From the NCBI GenBank assembly GCA_016790815.1, contig JAEUOG010000040.1, forward strand, positions 1 to 42,885: 42,885 nt of DNA, in the 5' to 3' direction. A program made the translations under genes and the position numbers. The stretch comes from Dechloromonas sp. GTDB taxonomy: Bacteria; Pseudomonadota; Gammaproteobacteria; Burkholderiales; Rhodocyclaceae. Positions 1 through 8,800 of this stretch are shown here, piece after piece. Each line of letters opens with the position of its first letter. Position 1 is the first letter of the stretch. The notes beneath the pieces were generated by a model. It was given only the letters and a program-made list of their open reading frames with translations. It was not told where the DNA came from and searched no databases.

Positions 1-1
1 C

Positions 2-493
2 CGCATCCTCAATGGCGATGCGCTTTCGCTCAAGGCCGAGGGCCTGTTGCGCAGCGCGCTGATCCTGCCGGATACGCTGACGCTCGGCGAAATCCTCGAA
101 CAGTTCAAGTCGGCACGCGAGGACTTCGCGCTGATCATCAACGAATACGCGCTGATCGTCGGCCTGATTACCCTCAACGACGTGACCGCCACGCTGGTCG
201 GCGATATGCTGGACGACTCCGACGAGGCGCAGATCATCCGCCGCGATGAAAACTCCTGGCTGGTCGACGGCCTGACCCCGGTCGGTGACCTCGAAACCCT
301 GCTCGACATCCCGCCCTTCCCCGACGACGACCAGTTCGAGACCATCGCCGGCTTCCTGATGTACGTCCTGCGCAAGGTGCCGCGCCCGACCGAAAGTGTG
401 GACCACGGCGGCTTCCGCTTCGAGGTGCTAGACGTCGACCATCACCGCATCGACCAGCTGCTGGTCACCCGGCTCGAACCGAAAGCGCCCTGA
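2..493 (+). CDS. CorC/HlyC-family (PaeA/YtfL-like) membrane protein, 3' part
   Basis: The frame is open to the left edge, so the true start lies outside the window. The visible part carries the second half of a CBS pair (motifs FALIINEYALIVGLITLND and VGDMLDDSDE). A CorC/HlyC transporter-associated domain follows, from the SWLVDGLTPVGDLETLL stretch to the end. Family members have an N-terminal CNNM/DUF21 membrane domain, cytoplasmic CBS domains and this C-terminal domain. E. coli PaeA (YtfL) exports putrescine and cadaverine, while other members are linked to Mg/Co efflux. The LITLND wording is closer to the PaeA/YtfL branch, but without the membrane domain the substrate cannot be assigned. 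The next gene begins 7 nt downstream, suggesting one operon. The family call is firm; the polyamine role is inference. Confidence 0.82.
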   Translation, partial: RILNGDALSLKAEGLLRSALILPDTLTLGEILEQFKSAREDFALIINEYALIVGLITLNDVTATLVGDMLDDSDEAQIIRRDENSWLVDGLTPVGDLETLLDIPPFPDDDQFETIAGFLMYVLRKVPRPTESVDHGGFRFEVLDVDHHRIDQLLVTRLEPKAP

Positions 494-500
494 CGCGGCC

Positions 501-1838
501 ATGTCGCGCCTGCTGATCTACGCCATCGTTTTTATCGAGGGCTTCTCCTCGCTAGGCGCCGAAGTCATCGCCCTGCGCCGGCTGGTGCCGCATGTCGGCA
601 GTTCCATCGTCGTCACTGCGCCGACCATCGGCTTCTTCCTGCTCGCGCTGGCGCTCGGCTATGCGTCGGGCGCCAAGGTCGCGGCCGATTACCGGGCCAT
701 CGTCGCCCGCAATTTCCTGATCGCCGCCGCCCTGGCCGGCTTCGGGCTGGCCGGCGTCACCGTCGACTGGCTGTTCGCCCACCTGCAACCGGCGCTGATC
801 GCCTACATCGTCTTCATCGGCGGCATCCTCTGCCCGCTGGCCTGGCTGCTCGGCCAGACGGTGCCGATCCTGACCAACCTCATGAAGGCCGAACGCACCG
901 GCGAGGCCAGCGGACTGGCACTCTACTGGTCGACGCTGGGCTCCTTCCTCGGGTCGCTCACCCTGTCGCTGCTCGTCATGCAATGGCTCGGCGTCTCGGC
1001 CGCCGTTTTCGCCTGCTCGGCCGGCCTGCTCATCGGCGCCCTGCTTCTCGCCCGGCGCGATTTCAAAATTGCCCTGTTTTCCGGGTTGACCGCAGCAATG
1101 GCCGCCGGACTCAATCTGCAGCACGAGGTCACGGCCGACACGGCCTACGCGGAATACATCATCGGCTCGGTCGACCTCCCGGGCCAAAAAGAACCACGCG
1201 CCTTCTGGGTCAACAAGTCGACGGCCTCGCTGCTCGACGATTCCGAGCCGCCTAACTACACGCGCTACATCAAACACCTGCGCCAGATCCTCCTCGACGA
1301 CCTCGGCTTCAAGGGAAAGGACATCCTCGTCCTTGGCGCCGGCGGCTTCACGCTGTCGCACCGCGAACCGCTCAACCGCTACACCTACGTCGATATCGAC
1401 CCGGCCATCAAGGAAATCGCTGAAAAGCATTTCCTGCGCGAACCGGCCCGCGGCGAATTCATCGCCGACGATGCCCGCCGGTTCGTGGCGACCAGCGAAC
1501 GCCGCTTCGATGCAGTCGTCGTCGACGTCTACAGCTCGCACACCTCGATCCCCAGCCACCTCGTTACCCGCGAGTTCTGGGCCGGCACCCGCCGCGTGCT
1601 CAAGCCGGACGGCATCCTGCTCGCCAACCTCATTCTCGACGGCAAACTGGAAACGCCCTACGCCCGTAACCTGCTGGCTACCATCGACAGCGTTTTCGGG
1701 CGTTGCGCGGTCGACGTGCTGCACAAGGCAAAAACGCTGGCCAACGTTGAAGTTAGTTGCTTCGCGAGCAGCCGGCCGGGCGAAACGGGCATTTACGTCG
1801 ATGAAAAAAACCGGGCCGATGTCGACCGGACGCGTTAA
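501..1838 (+). CDS. Membrane-fused spermidine-synthase-like protein
   Basis: A 445-residue protein. About the first 205 residues are strongly hydrophobic (roughly seven membrane segments). A Rossmann-type aminopropyltransferase/methyltransferase domain follows at about 255-420: glycine motif VLGAGGFTLS (near residue 277), acidic strand end YVDIDPAI, then DDARRF and FDAVVVDVYSS. This layout is the one usually labelled fused MFS/spermidine synthase. Classical SpeE has a D-S-[ST]-D-P catalytic motif where this protein has DVYSSHTSIP, so true putrescine aminopropyltransferase activity is doubtful. It starts 7 nt after a PaeA-like gene and ends 11 nt before a convergent sensor kinase gene. The fold call is good; the reaction is unknown. 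Confidence 0.8.
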   Translation: MSRLLIYAIVFIEGFSSLGAEVIALRRLVPHVGSSIVVTAPTIGFFLLALALGYASGAKVAADYRAIVARNFLIAAALAGFGLAGVTVDWLFAHLQPALIAYIVFIGGILCPLAWLLGQTVPILTNLMKAERTGEASGLALYWSTLGSFLGSLTLSLLVMQWLGVSAAVFACSAGLLIGALLLARRDFKIALFSGLTAAMAAGLNLQHEVTADTAYAEYIIGSVDLPGQKEPRAFWVNKSTASLLDDSEPPNYTRYIKHLRQILLDDLGFKGKDILVLGAGGFTLSHREPLNRYTYVDIDPAIKEIAEKHFLREPARGEFIADDARRFVATSERRFDAVVVDVYSSHTSIPSHLVTREFWAGTRRVLKPDGILLANLILDGKLETPYARNLLATIDSVFGRCAVDVLHKAKTLANVEVSCFASSRPGETGIYVDEKNRADVDRTR

Positions 1839-1849
1839 GCCCGCAGGTA

Positions 1850-3454
1850 TTACGTAACGCCGGCGGCTTCGGACTTGCCATTCAGCGGGAGAACAACCCG
1901 GAAGGTCGTCCCGACCCCGACTTCGCTGCTGACCTCGATCTTGCCATCATGCTTGCGGACGATATCGTAGGACAGTGACAATCCCAGCCCAGTCCCCTTA
2001 CCCACCGGCTTGGTGGTGTAAAACGGCTCGAAAATGCGCTTCATGACTTCCGGTGTCATGCCTTTGCCGGTATCCGCCACCTCGATCCAGGCCCAGGTTT
2101 CGTCGTGGCCAGTACGCACCGTGATCGTGCCGTGCGTATCGATGGCATGAACCGCATTGACCAGCAAATTCATCACAACCTGGTTTATTTGCGCCGCAAC
2201 GCAGGGCACCGGCGGTAAGTTGCCGAATTCGCGGACGACGTCGGCTTTGTATTTCAACTCATTCCAGGCTACGTTCAGCGTGCTTTCGATCCCGCTGTTG
2301 AGGTCTGCATCCTGCCAGGCAGATTGGTCGATCCGGGAGTAATTCTTCAGGTCGACGACGATCTTCTTGACGCGATCCAGGCCGTCGCGCGACTCATTCA
2401 GCAGATCACCAACGTCGCTCCTGATGTAGTCGAAATCGATGGCGGCGAAATCTGCTTCGCTGGCCTCACCGCGACGACAACGCTCAAGCAGGGCAATCAT
2501 CTGCTCGCTGTATCCCCTGAGCGTCCCGAGGTTGGAATTCACGAACCCGACCGGATTATTGATTTCATGCGCCACACCGGCCGCCAACTGGCCAATGGAC
2601 GCCATTTTCTCAGACTGCAGCAACTGGCTCTGCGAAGCCTCCAGTTCATCCACCTTACCAGCCAGTTCAAACCAGCGACGACGCAGAACTTCAAGCAGGA
2701 ACCAGCCCGCAGCCAGTACCACCGCAAAGGCGGCACCGTGGGAAACAATATCCTTGCGCAAACCGGCGAGCACGACATCCTCAACAAGATCATAGCGCTG
2801 CGAAACGCTGAGACCGCCACGAATGTCACCAACCTGATAACCCTGCTTGGCATGGCAATCCAGGCAACTTTTCTTCACCGCCAGCGGCGCCATGTAGCGC
2901 AACATCGCCCCCTGCGAACCCGGCACGATACCGGTAACTTCCTTGCTACCCTGTTCGAAAGCAAGCAGTGCCTGGCGCTCCCAATCATCCGGGTGGTTTC
3001 CTGGGCGAATCGGGTTCAGGCTGCTCAAGCGGAAAACTGCGCCAGAAGACAGCTCGGCAGACTCACCTATCAGGCGTGTCATGTACGCGGGGTTGATCAT
3101 CGTCAGAGCCATACCATCGGTCGTCATCACATCGCGACGCGGGTGCTCGAGGTAGGTGTTGGGCTGGGTTGTCGGCGTCACGGGCACATACACCCCACCG
3201 TGGTGTGAGTTCCAGTTGCGGGCCAGCAACACGGTGCGGAACATGTTGCGAGCACCCTCGATAGCCACCTCCGTGGCTTGCCGGCGAGTATCTTCAATAT
3301 GTGAATGCAGCGAAATGCCGACTGCCAGCCCCCAAACCACGAGCAATAGCAGCCACCAGCGACGCTCACGAACGACGCGGGGAATGGTACGGCCGGTAGC
3401 AGAGGGAACGAAGGCTTCCAATGGCAAAATTCCTAAAAACAGAGGAATTGACAT
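1850..3454 (-). CDS. Sensor histidine kinase with Tll0287-like (DUF3365) heme-type sensor domain
   Basis: A 534-residue membrane kinase. TM1 is at about 33-50, a periplasmic domain at about 52-238, TM2 at about 241-257 and a short coiled coil at about 262-285. The dimerisation/phosphoacceptor helix is AAGVAHEINNP (His296). The ATPase domain shows the N box (NQVVMNLLVNAVHAI), G1 (VADTGKGM), F box (IFEPFYTTKP) and G2 (GKGTGLGLSLS). The periplasmic domain resembles DUF3365/Tll0287-like sensors and contains CLDCH (197-201), a CxxCH cytochrome-c-type heme attachment motif. It probably senses redox state or a small ligand. No response regulator lies next to it, so its partner is elsewhere. The ATG at 3454 has no clear Shine-Dalgarno sequence, so the exact start is less certain. 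Confidence 0.85.
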   Translation of the reverse strand: MSIPLFLGILPLEAFVPSATGRTIPRVVRERRWWLLLLVVWGLAVGISLHSHIEDTRRQATEVAIEGARNMFRTVLLARNWNSHHGGVYVPVTPTTQPNTYLEHPRRDVMTTDGMALTMINPAYMTRLIGESAELSSGAVFRLSSLNPIRPGNHPDDWERQALLAFEQGSKEVTGIVPGSQGAMLRYMAPLAVKKSCLDCHAKQGYQVGDIRGGLSVSQRYDLVEDVVLAGLRKDIVSHGAAFAVVLAAGWFLLEVLRRRWFELAGKVDELEASQSQLLQSEKMASIGQLAAGVAHEINNPVGFVNSNLGTLRGYSEQMIALLERCRRGEASEADFAAIDFDYIRSDVGDLLNESRDGLDRVKKIVVDLKNYSRIDQSAWQDADLNSGIESTLNVAWNELKYKADVVREFGNLPPVPCVAAQINQVVMNLLVNAVHAIDTHGTITVRTGHDETWAWIEVADTGKGMTPEVMKRIFEPFYTTKPVGKGTGLGLSLSYDIVRKHDGKIEVSSEVGVGTTFRVVLPLNGKSEAAGVT

Positions 3455-3598
3455 TAACCCAAGAAGACCGCTATTCCACCAGACCTAGATCAACAAAATT
3501 TCTCCGCTGCCGGCGCGCAGGGTTTTACTGACAGGCAGGCGAAAGGGAACATGGATCAAGGAGACACGTCGGGCCAATCGTTGCCAGGCAAGGCCAGA

Positions 3599-3850
3599 TC
3601 AGGCTTCACCAATGGGCGTCGTACAGCCACCTGACCGCAGGGCAGCGTGCTTACGAACCCGTTTGCCATGCCAGAAAAGCAATACCCAGATCAGCGATCC
3701 GAGCGGCAGCACCACCCCAACCCCGAACAGTGCCATCTTGAACGAGCGCCCCCAGATCGACCGGGCAGCGAACATCATCCCCGTCGCCTGCGGCAACTGG
3801 CGAACCAGGGAGATATAGCCGCGCACCAGAGCGGCGGCGTTTTTTACCAT
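3599..3850 (-). CDS. Small membrane protein of unknown function
   Basis: An 83-residue protein that I do not recognise. It has a basic N-terminal part, one clear hydrophobic stretch at about residues 38-60 (MALFGVGVVLPLGSLIWVLL) and a basic Cys-containing tail, so a single-pass membrane protein is likely. The ATG at 3850 is preceded by GGAGG at 3862-3866 (11 nt away), which supports it as a real gene. That ribosome-binding site lies in one arm of a perfect 8-bp hairpin (see the regulatory entry). It lies between a TetR gene and a sensor kinase gene, all on the minus strand but with gaps of about 90 and 140 nt, so an operon is not obvious. Function is not inferred. Confidence 0.6.
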   Translation of the reverse strand: MVKNAAALVRGYISLVRQLPQATGMMFAARSIWGRSFKMALFGVGVVLPLGSLIWVLLFWHGKRVRKHAALRSGGCTTPIGEA

Positions 3851-3858
3851 GTTGGTCG

Positions 3859-3880
3859 AATCCTCCTCAATTGGAGGATT
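3859..3880 (-). promoter_or_regulatory. Hairpin enclosing the ribosome-binding site of the small membrane gene
   Basis: Read on the minus strand, AATCCTCC (3880-3873), a 6-nt loop and GGAGGATT (3866-3859) form a perfect 8-bp stem. The second arm contains the GGAGG Shine-Dalgarno of the gene starting at 3850, so the folded mRNA would hide it. This is visible directly. A regulatory role (thermosensor or translational control) is inference. Confidence 0.45.
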
Positions 3881-3939
3881 CTGCCGTTTTTACATTGCCG
3901 GCAGATGACCGGTAGGCGCTTATCTAAAGACGCTTGTGC

Positions 3940-4557
3940 TCAGCGACGGCGCAGTCCCATGTGCATGGTGATCATGTCTGGAATCCGCTTGTCGAGATCG
4001 GAGCCTTTCTGGCAACCGAGCATCAGGTGCAGCAAACCACTGGCGAAGGCCCAGGTATCGCGGGCCGTGGCCTCCGGATCTAGCCCCGGACGCAAGGCCC
4101 CCTTCTCCGCTGCCTTGCGGTAGAAGCGCTCCATTTTTTCAAGAAACTCGTAGGCCGGGCGGCCCGCCTCTTCCTGGACGGCGGCGAATTCATCAACGTA
4201 TTCGCAGCGCGAAATCATGATCTCGAACACTTCGCGCACCACGGGGCAGTCATCCAACACACGGAAAAATTCCTTGAGCGAGGCTTCGATGGCATCGAGC
4301 GGATTGTCGTAGGCTTCAGAGAAAAGCAGCGAGTCGGTGCGCTCGATCATCGGCGCGAAAACATCCTCGCGCATGGCGAAGAACAACTCAGCCTTGTCCT
4401 TGAAATGCCAGTAGATCGCGCCGCGCGTAACGCTGGCTTCCTTGGCGATCTTCTCCAGCGTCGAACGGCTGACGCCGCACTCGTGAAATACCTTGCGCGC
4501 CGATTCGATGATGTCCAGACGGGTCTTTTCCGCCTCTTCCTTGGTTTTTCTGACCAC
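3940..4557 (-). CDS. TetR/AcrR-family repressor of the adjacent RND efflux operon
   Basis: A 205-residue one-component regulator. The N-terminal TetR helix-turn-helix is at about residues 10-57 (ARKVFHECGVSRSTLEKIAKEASVTRGAIYWHFKDKAELF), followed by an AcrR/TtgR-type C-terminal ligand domain. The GTG start at 4557 is preceded by GGGAG with 6-nt spacing. It is transcribed divergently from the RND adaptor gene, and the 138-bp intergenic space holds an AcrR-like palindrome on the pump promoter. By analogy with AcrR, TtgR and MexR-type systems it should repress the pump until a hydrophobic drug or solvent binds. The family call is firm, and the target assignment is well supported by arrangement and operator. 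Confidence 0.92.
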   Translation of the reverse strand: MVRKTKEEAEKTRLDIIESARKVFHECGVSRSTLEKIAKEASVTRGAIYWHFKDKAELFFAMREDVFAPMIERTDSLLFSEAYDNPLDAIEASLKEFFRVLDDCPVVREVFEIMISRCEYVDEFAAVQEEAGRPAYEFLEKMERFYRKAAEKGALRPGLDPEATARDTWAFASGLLHLMLGCQKGSDLDKRIPDMITMHMGLRRR

Positions 4558-4634
4558 TTCTTTCTCCCGGCCTGGCTACTCTTTTGGCTTGGCCAATTCC
4601 AATCTTAAGCCATGAACCACAACGTCGATAATAA

Positions 4635-4662
4635 TTTACATACATTCATGTTTGTATATAAT
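4635..4662 (+). promoter_or_regulatory. RND operon promoter with overlapping AcrR-type operator
   Basis: The -35 element is TTTACA (4635-4640) and the -10 is TATAAT (4657-4662) with a 16-bp spacer. A 24-bp imperfect palindrome at 4637-4660, with outer arms TACATACATT and TTTGTATATA around CATG, occupies the spacer and most of both elements. The arms resemble the operator recognised by E. coli AcrR upstream of acrAB. A repressor bound here would exclude RNA polymerase. Confidence 0.8.
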
Positions 4663-4695
4663 AGCGCAAACCTTTCCAAATTTGGAGTCTGCTCG

Positions 4696-5850
4696 ATGAA
4701 TTCCGTAAACCTGCCGCAGCGCAGCACGCTATCCACCCTTATTGGCGCAATGGCTCTGGGTGCAGCCCTGCTCGCCGGCTGCTCCGACAACAAACCGGCC
4801 GGTGGCCCGCCAATGGGGCCTATGCCGGTTACCGTGCTCGAAGTTCAGCCGCTGAAAGTACCCAGTTCCGTCGAAGTCATGGCGCAGACCGAAGGCGCCC
4901 GCGAAACCGAGGTACGCGCACGGGTTGCCGGCATTCTGGTCAAGCGGCTCTATCAGGAAGGCGAGACGGTCAAGGCCGGCCAGCCGCTCTTCCAGATCGA
5001 CCGCTCGAGCTACGAAATCGCCCTGGCCGAAGCCAAGGCCAAGGCCGAGCAGACCAGCCGCGAAATGAACCGCCTGAAAAGCCTGATCGAAGCCAAGGCG
5101 ATCAGCCAGAAGGAATTCGACGACGCCACGTCGGCCAACGCCATCGCCCAGGCCACACTGCGCCAGGCCCAACTGAACCTCTCCTGGACCACTGTTACCG
5201 CGCCGGTTTCTGGCACGACCGGCCGCGCCGCCAAATCCGAGGGCAACCTGATTTCGGCCGGCGCCGATAGCCTGCTCACCTCGATCTACCAGAGCAACCC
5301 GATCTGGGTTCGCTTCAGCCTTGGCGACAGTGATCTGGCCAAACTGGCCGGTGGCCGGGTGACCAGCAAAAACGTCAGCGGGGTCGAGCTGATCCTGGCC
5401 GACGGTACGGTCTATCCAAAGACCGGTAAGCTCAATTTCATGGCCAGCAACATCGACACGACGCTCGGCACCCAGGCCCTGCGCGCCGAGTTCGACAACC
5501 ACGACAACCAGCTGCTGCCCGGACAGTTCGTCCGCATCCGCCTGCTTACAGGCGAACGCGATGGCGTTTTCCTGGTGCCGCAATCGGCCGTCGTCCAGAC
5601 CGAGCAGGGCGCCATCGTCATGCTGGCCGGCGAAGGCGACAAGGTGACTCCCCGCCCGGTGCAGCCCGGCGAATGGCGCGGCAAGGACTGGGTCATCCTC
5701 GGCGGCCTGAAAGCTGGCGACAAGGTCATCATCGACAACCTGATCAAGCTGCGCCCTGGTGCGCCGGTTGCCCCGCACGGCCCAGGCGAGAAGCCGGGTG
5801 TGCCGGCCCCGGCGAAGGAAGCTGCCCCCGCCCCGGCCAAGCAGGGTTAA
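4696..5850 (+). CDS. RND efflux periplasmic adaptor (AcrA/MexA type)
   Basis: A 384-residue membrane-fusion lipoprotein that bridges the RND pump and the outer-membrane channel. I start it at the ATG at 4696, which has GGAG at 4684-4687 and gives a proper lipoprotein signal (ALGAALLAGC). An in-frame ATG at 4612 lies upstream of the promoter and operator and is rejected. Lipoyl/barrel-sandwich half-motifs (RARVAGILVKRLYQEGETVKAGQPLF and TVTAPVSGTTG) flank an alpha-hairpin at about 100-150, followed by beta-barrel and membrane-proximal domains and a Pro/Ala-rich tail. It is the first gene of a three-gene operon, with the pump gene 9 nt downstream. The substrate range is not visible. Confidence 0.94.
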   Translation: MNSVNLPQRSTLSTLIGAMALGAALLAGCSDNKPAGGPPMGPMPVTVLEVQPLKVPSSVEVMAQTEGARETEVRARVAGILVKRLYQEGETVKAGQPLFQIDRSSYEIALAEAKAKAEQTSREMNRLKSLIEAKAISQKEFDDATSANAIAQATLRQAQLNLSWTTVTAPVSGTTGRAAKSEGNLISAGADSLLTSIYQSNPIWVRFSLGDSDLAKLAGGRVTSKNVSGVELILADGTVYPKTGKLNFMASNIDTTLGTQALRAEFDNHDNQLLPGQFVRIRLLTGERDGVFLVPQSAVVQTEQGAIVMLAGEGDKVTPRPVQPGEWRGKDWVILGGLKAGDKVIIDNLIKLRPGAPVAPHGPGEKPGVPAPAKEAAPAPAKQG

Positions 5851-5859
5851 GGAGCAGCC

Positions 5860-8800
5860 ATGTCGAAATTCTTTATCAACCGGCCGATTTTTGCGTCGGT
5901 CATCTCGATCATCATTGTCATCGCCGGGCTGGTTGCCTCGCAGGTGCTGCCCATCGCGCAGTACCCGCAGATCGCCCCGCCGACGGTACTGATTACTGCC
6001 ACCTACCCGGGCGCTTCGGCGGACACGCTGGCCAAGACGGTTGCTGCGCCGATCGAGGAGCAGTTGAACGGGGTTGAAAACCTGTCCTACTTCACCTCAT
6101 CGGCGGCCGCCAACGGTGTGGTCACCATCACCGCAACCTTTGATGTCGGCACCAATGTCGATATCGCTGCGGTCAACGTCAATAATCGGGTAAAAGCGGC
6201 AGAACCGCGCTTGCCGGCTGAAGTGCGGACCAACGGCGTGATCGTTCAGAAGCGCTCTAACGACATTTTGCAGGTCGTCGCGCTGGAGTCCGAAAAGGGC
6301 AAATACAGCACTCTTTACCTGTCCAACTACGCAAGTCTGAACATCGCCGACGAGCTGAAGCGGGTCAAGGGTGTCGGCGACGTGACCATTTTCGGCGCCC
6401 AGGACTACTCGATGCGGGTGTGGCTGAAGCCTGACCGCATGGCGCAGCTGGGCCTGACGACCAACGACATTTCGACCGCGATCAGGGCGCAGAATGCCCA
6501 GAATGCGGCCGGCAAGATCGGCCAGGAACCATCCGCGGGCGACCAGCAGCTGGTCTACACGGTGACCGCCAAGGGCCGCCTGCTGACGCCGGAGGAGTTC
6601 GGCAACATCGTCATCCGCGCCAACGGTCCGAACGGCATCCTGCGTTTGCAGGACGTCGCCCGCATTGAACTCGGCGCCTACAGCTACGAGCAGAGCGTGA
6701 CACTGGACGGCCAGCCGACCATCGCCATGGGCGTTTTCCTGCAGACTGGCGCCAACGCGCTGGAAGTGGCGGAAAAAGTGCGCCAGAAAATGGAGGAGTT
6801 GAAGAAGAAAATGCCGGAAGGCATGGGCTACGTCATCCCCTTCGACACCACGCGTTTCGTCTCCGCCTCGATCAATGAAGTGGTGAAGACGCTGATCGAA
6901 GCCATGATCCTGGTGCTGGCAGTCGTCTATATTTTCCTGCAAAGCTGGCGCGCCACCCTGATTCCGATGGTCGCCGTGCCTATTTCGCTGATCGGCACCT
7001 TTGCCGGCCTGTGGCTCTTCGGCTTCTCGATCAACACGCTGACGCTTTTCGCCATGGTTCTGGCCATCGGTATCGTCGTCGATGACGCGATCGTCGTCCT
7101 CGAAAACGTCGAGCGCCTGATGGCCGAAGAGAAATTGTCGCCGCGCGATGCCGCCATCAAGGCCATGCAGCAGGTTCAGGGCGCGCTGGTCGCGATCGTG
7201 CTCGTGCTGTGTGCCGTATTCGTGCCGGTCGCCTTTCTCGGCGGCATTGCCGGCCAGCTCTACAAGCAGTTTGCCGTCACCGTGGCGGTCGCCGTTGTGC
7301 TCTCCGGTGTTGTCGCTCTGACCTTGACGCCGGCCCTGTGTGCCCTGCTGCTCAAGGCGCAGCATACCGAGCACAAGCTGTTCCGGCCATTCAACCGCCT
7401 GTTCGAGCGCTTTACCAACTCCTACACCGCGACGGTTGGTCTGACCTTGAAGCACGGCATCATCGGCGGCATTATTTTTGCGCTGGTGATCGGCATCACC
7501 GTCTTCTTCTTCCGCACCCTGCCGGGCAGTTTCGTCCCGGCCGAAGACCAGGGTTACCTGATTTCCGCTCTGATGCTACCGGACGGCGCCACCTTGAAGC
7601 GGACGGCGACGACCGGCGAGAACATGCGCCAGATGCTGAGCCACGATGAGGCGGTCAAGCACACCTTTGTCGTGTCCGGTTTCGACCTGATCGGCGGCGG
7701 CAGCAAGCCGAATGCCGGCACCATCTTCATTCCGCTCAAGGACTGGAGCGAGCGCGCGGCCAAGGCGCAGGATCTGGCCGGCAAATTCATGGGCATGGGC
7801 ATGATGCAGGCGGACGGTATGGCGCTCGTTTTCAACCCGCCGCCGATCATGGGCCTGGGCAGCGCCGGCGGCTTCGAGGTGTATTTGCAGAACCGCGTCG
7901 ACGGCGATACCAAAAAACTGAACGAGGTCACCCAGCAATTCATCGGCGAACTGCAGAAGCGTCCCGAATTCACCCGGATCAGCACCTTCTTCCGCCCGAC
8001 CGTGCCGCAACTGTTTGTCGAAGTCGACGAGCAGAAAGCCCTGTCGCTCGGCATCCCGCTCGCCCATATTTACGAAACGCTGCAGAGCACGATGGGCGCG
8101 CTCTACGTCAATGACTTCAACAAATCCGGCCGGGTTTATCGCGTCCAGTTGCAGGCGGAAGCCAACTACCGGATGAAGCCGGAAGATCTCGGCAAGGTCT
8201 ATGTCCGCAGCTCGACAACCAACGCCATGATTCCGCTTTCCGCCATCAGCAAGGTGAAAACCGTGGTCGGGCCGGAACAGGTCGAGCGCTTCAACGGCTT
8301 CGTCGCTGCCAAGGTGATGGGCGACAGCAAGCCGGGCATCAGCTCGGGCGACGCCATCAAGATCGTTGAAGAAGTCGCCGCCGCCAACCTGCCCAGCGGC
8401 TACGAAATCGCCTGGACCGGCCAGGCCTTTCAGGAAAAACGCAGCTCCGGCTCGTCGATGCAGGCTTTCGTCTTCGCCATCATCATGGTCTTCCTGATCC
8501 TCGCCGCCCAGTATGAAAAGTGGTCGCTGCCGGTCGCCGTCATCATGGCCGTGCCCTTTGCACTGATGGGCGCCCTCACGGCCATCTGGCTGCGCGGCAT
8601 GCCGAACGACATCTACTTCCAGATCGGCCTCGTCGTGCTCATTGGCCTGGCGTCGAAAAACGCCATCCTGATCGTCGAGTTCGCCGCCCAGAAGGTCGAC
8701 GAAGGCATGAGCGTCGTTGATGCGGCGCTGGAAGCTGCCCGCCTGCGCCTGCGCCCGATCATCATGACCTCGCTCGCTTTCGTGCTCGGCGTCTTCCCGC

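Noticed and set aside
552-1724. 390-codon open frame on the minus strand opposite the spermidine-synthase-like gene
   Set aside because: Composition is Asp/Glu/Gly/Gln/Arg-rich without a recognisable domain, as expected for the complement of a GC-rich gene; the plus-strand frame has clear family motifs.
4612-4695. N-terminal extension of the RND adaptor
   Set aside because: The upstream ATG precedes the promoter and operator, and would bury the lipoprotein signal 28 residues inside the protein.
6097-7455. 452-codon minus-strand open frame opposite the RND pump gene
   Set aside because: His/Gln/Asp-rich shadow of a GC-rich coding strand; the pump protein is full-length and conserved across the same bases.
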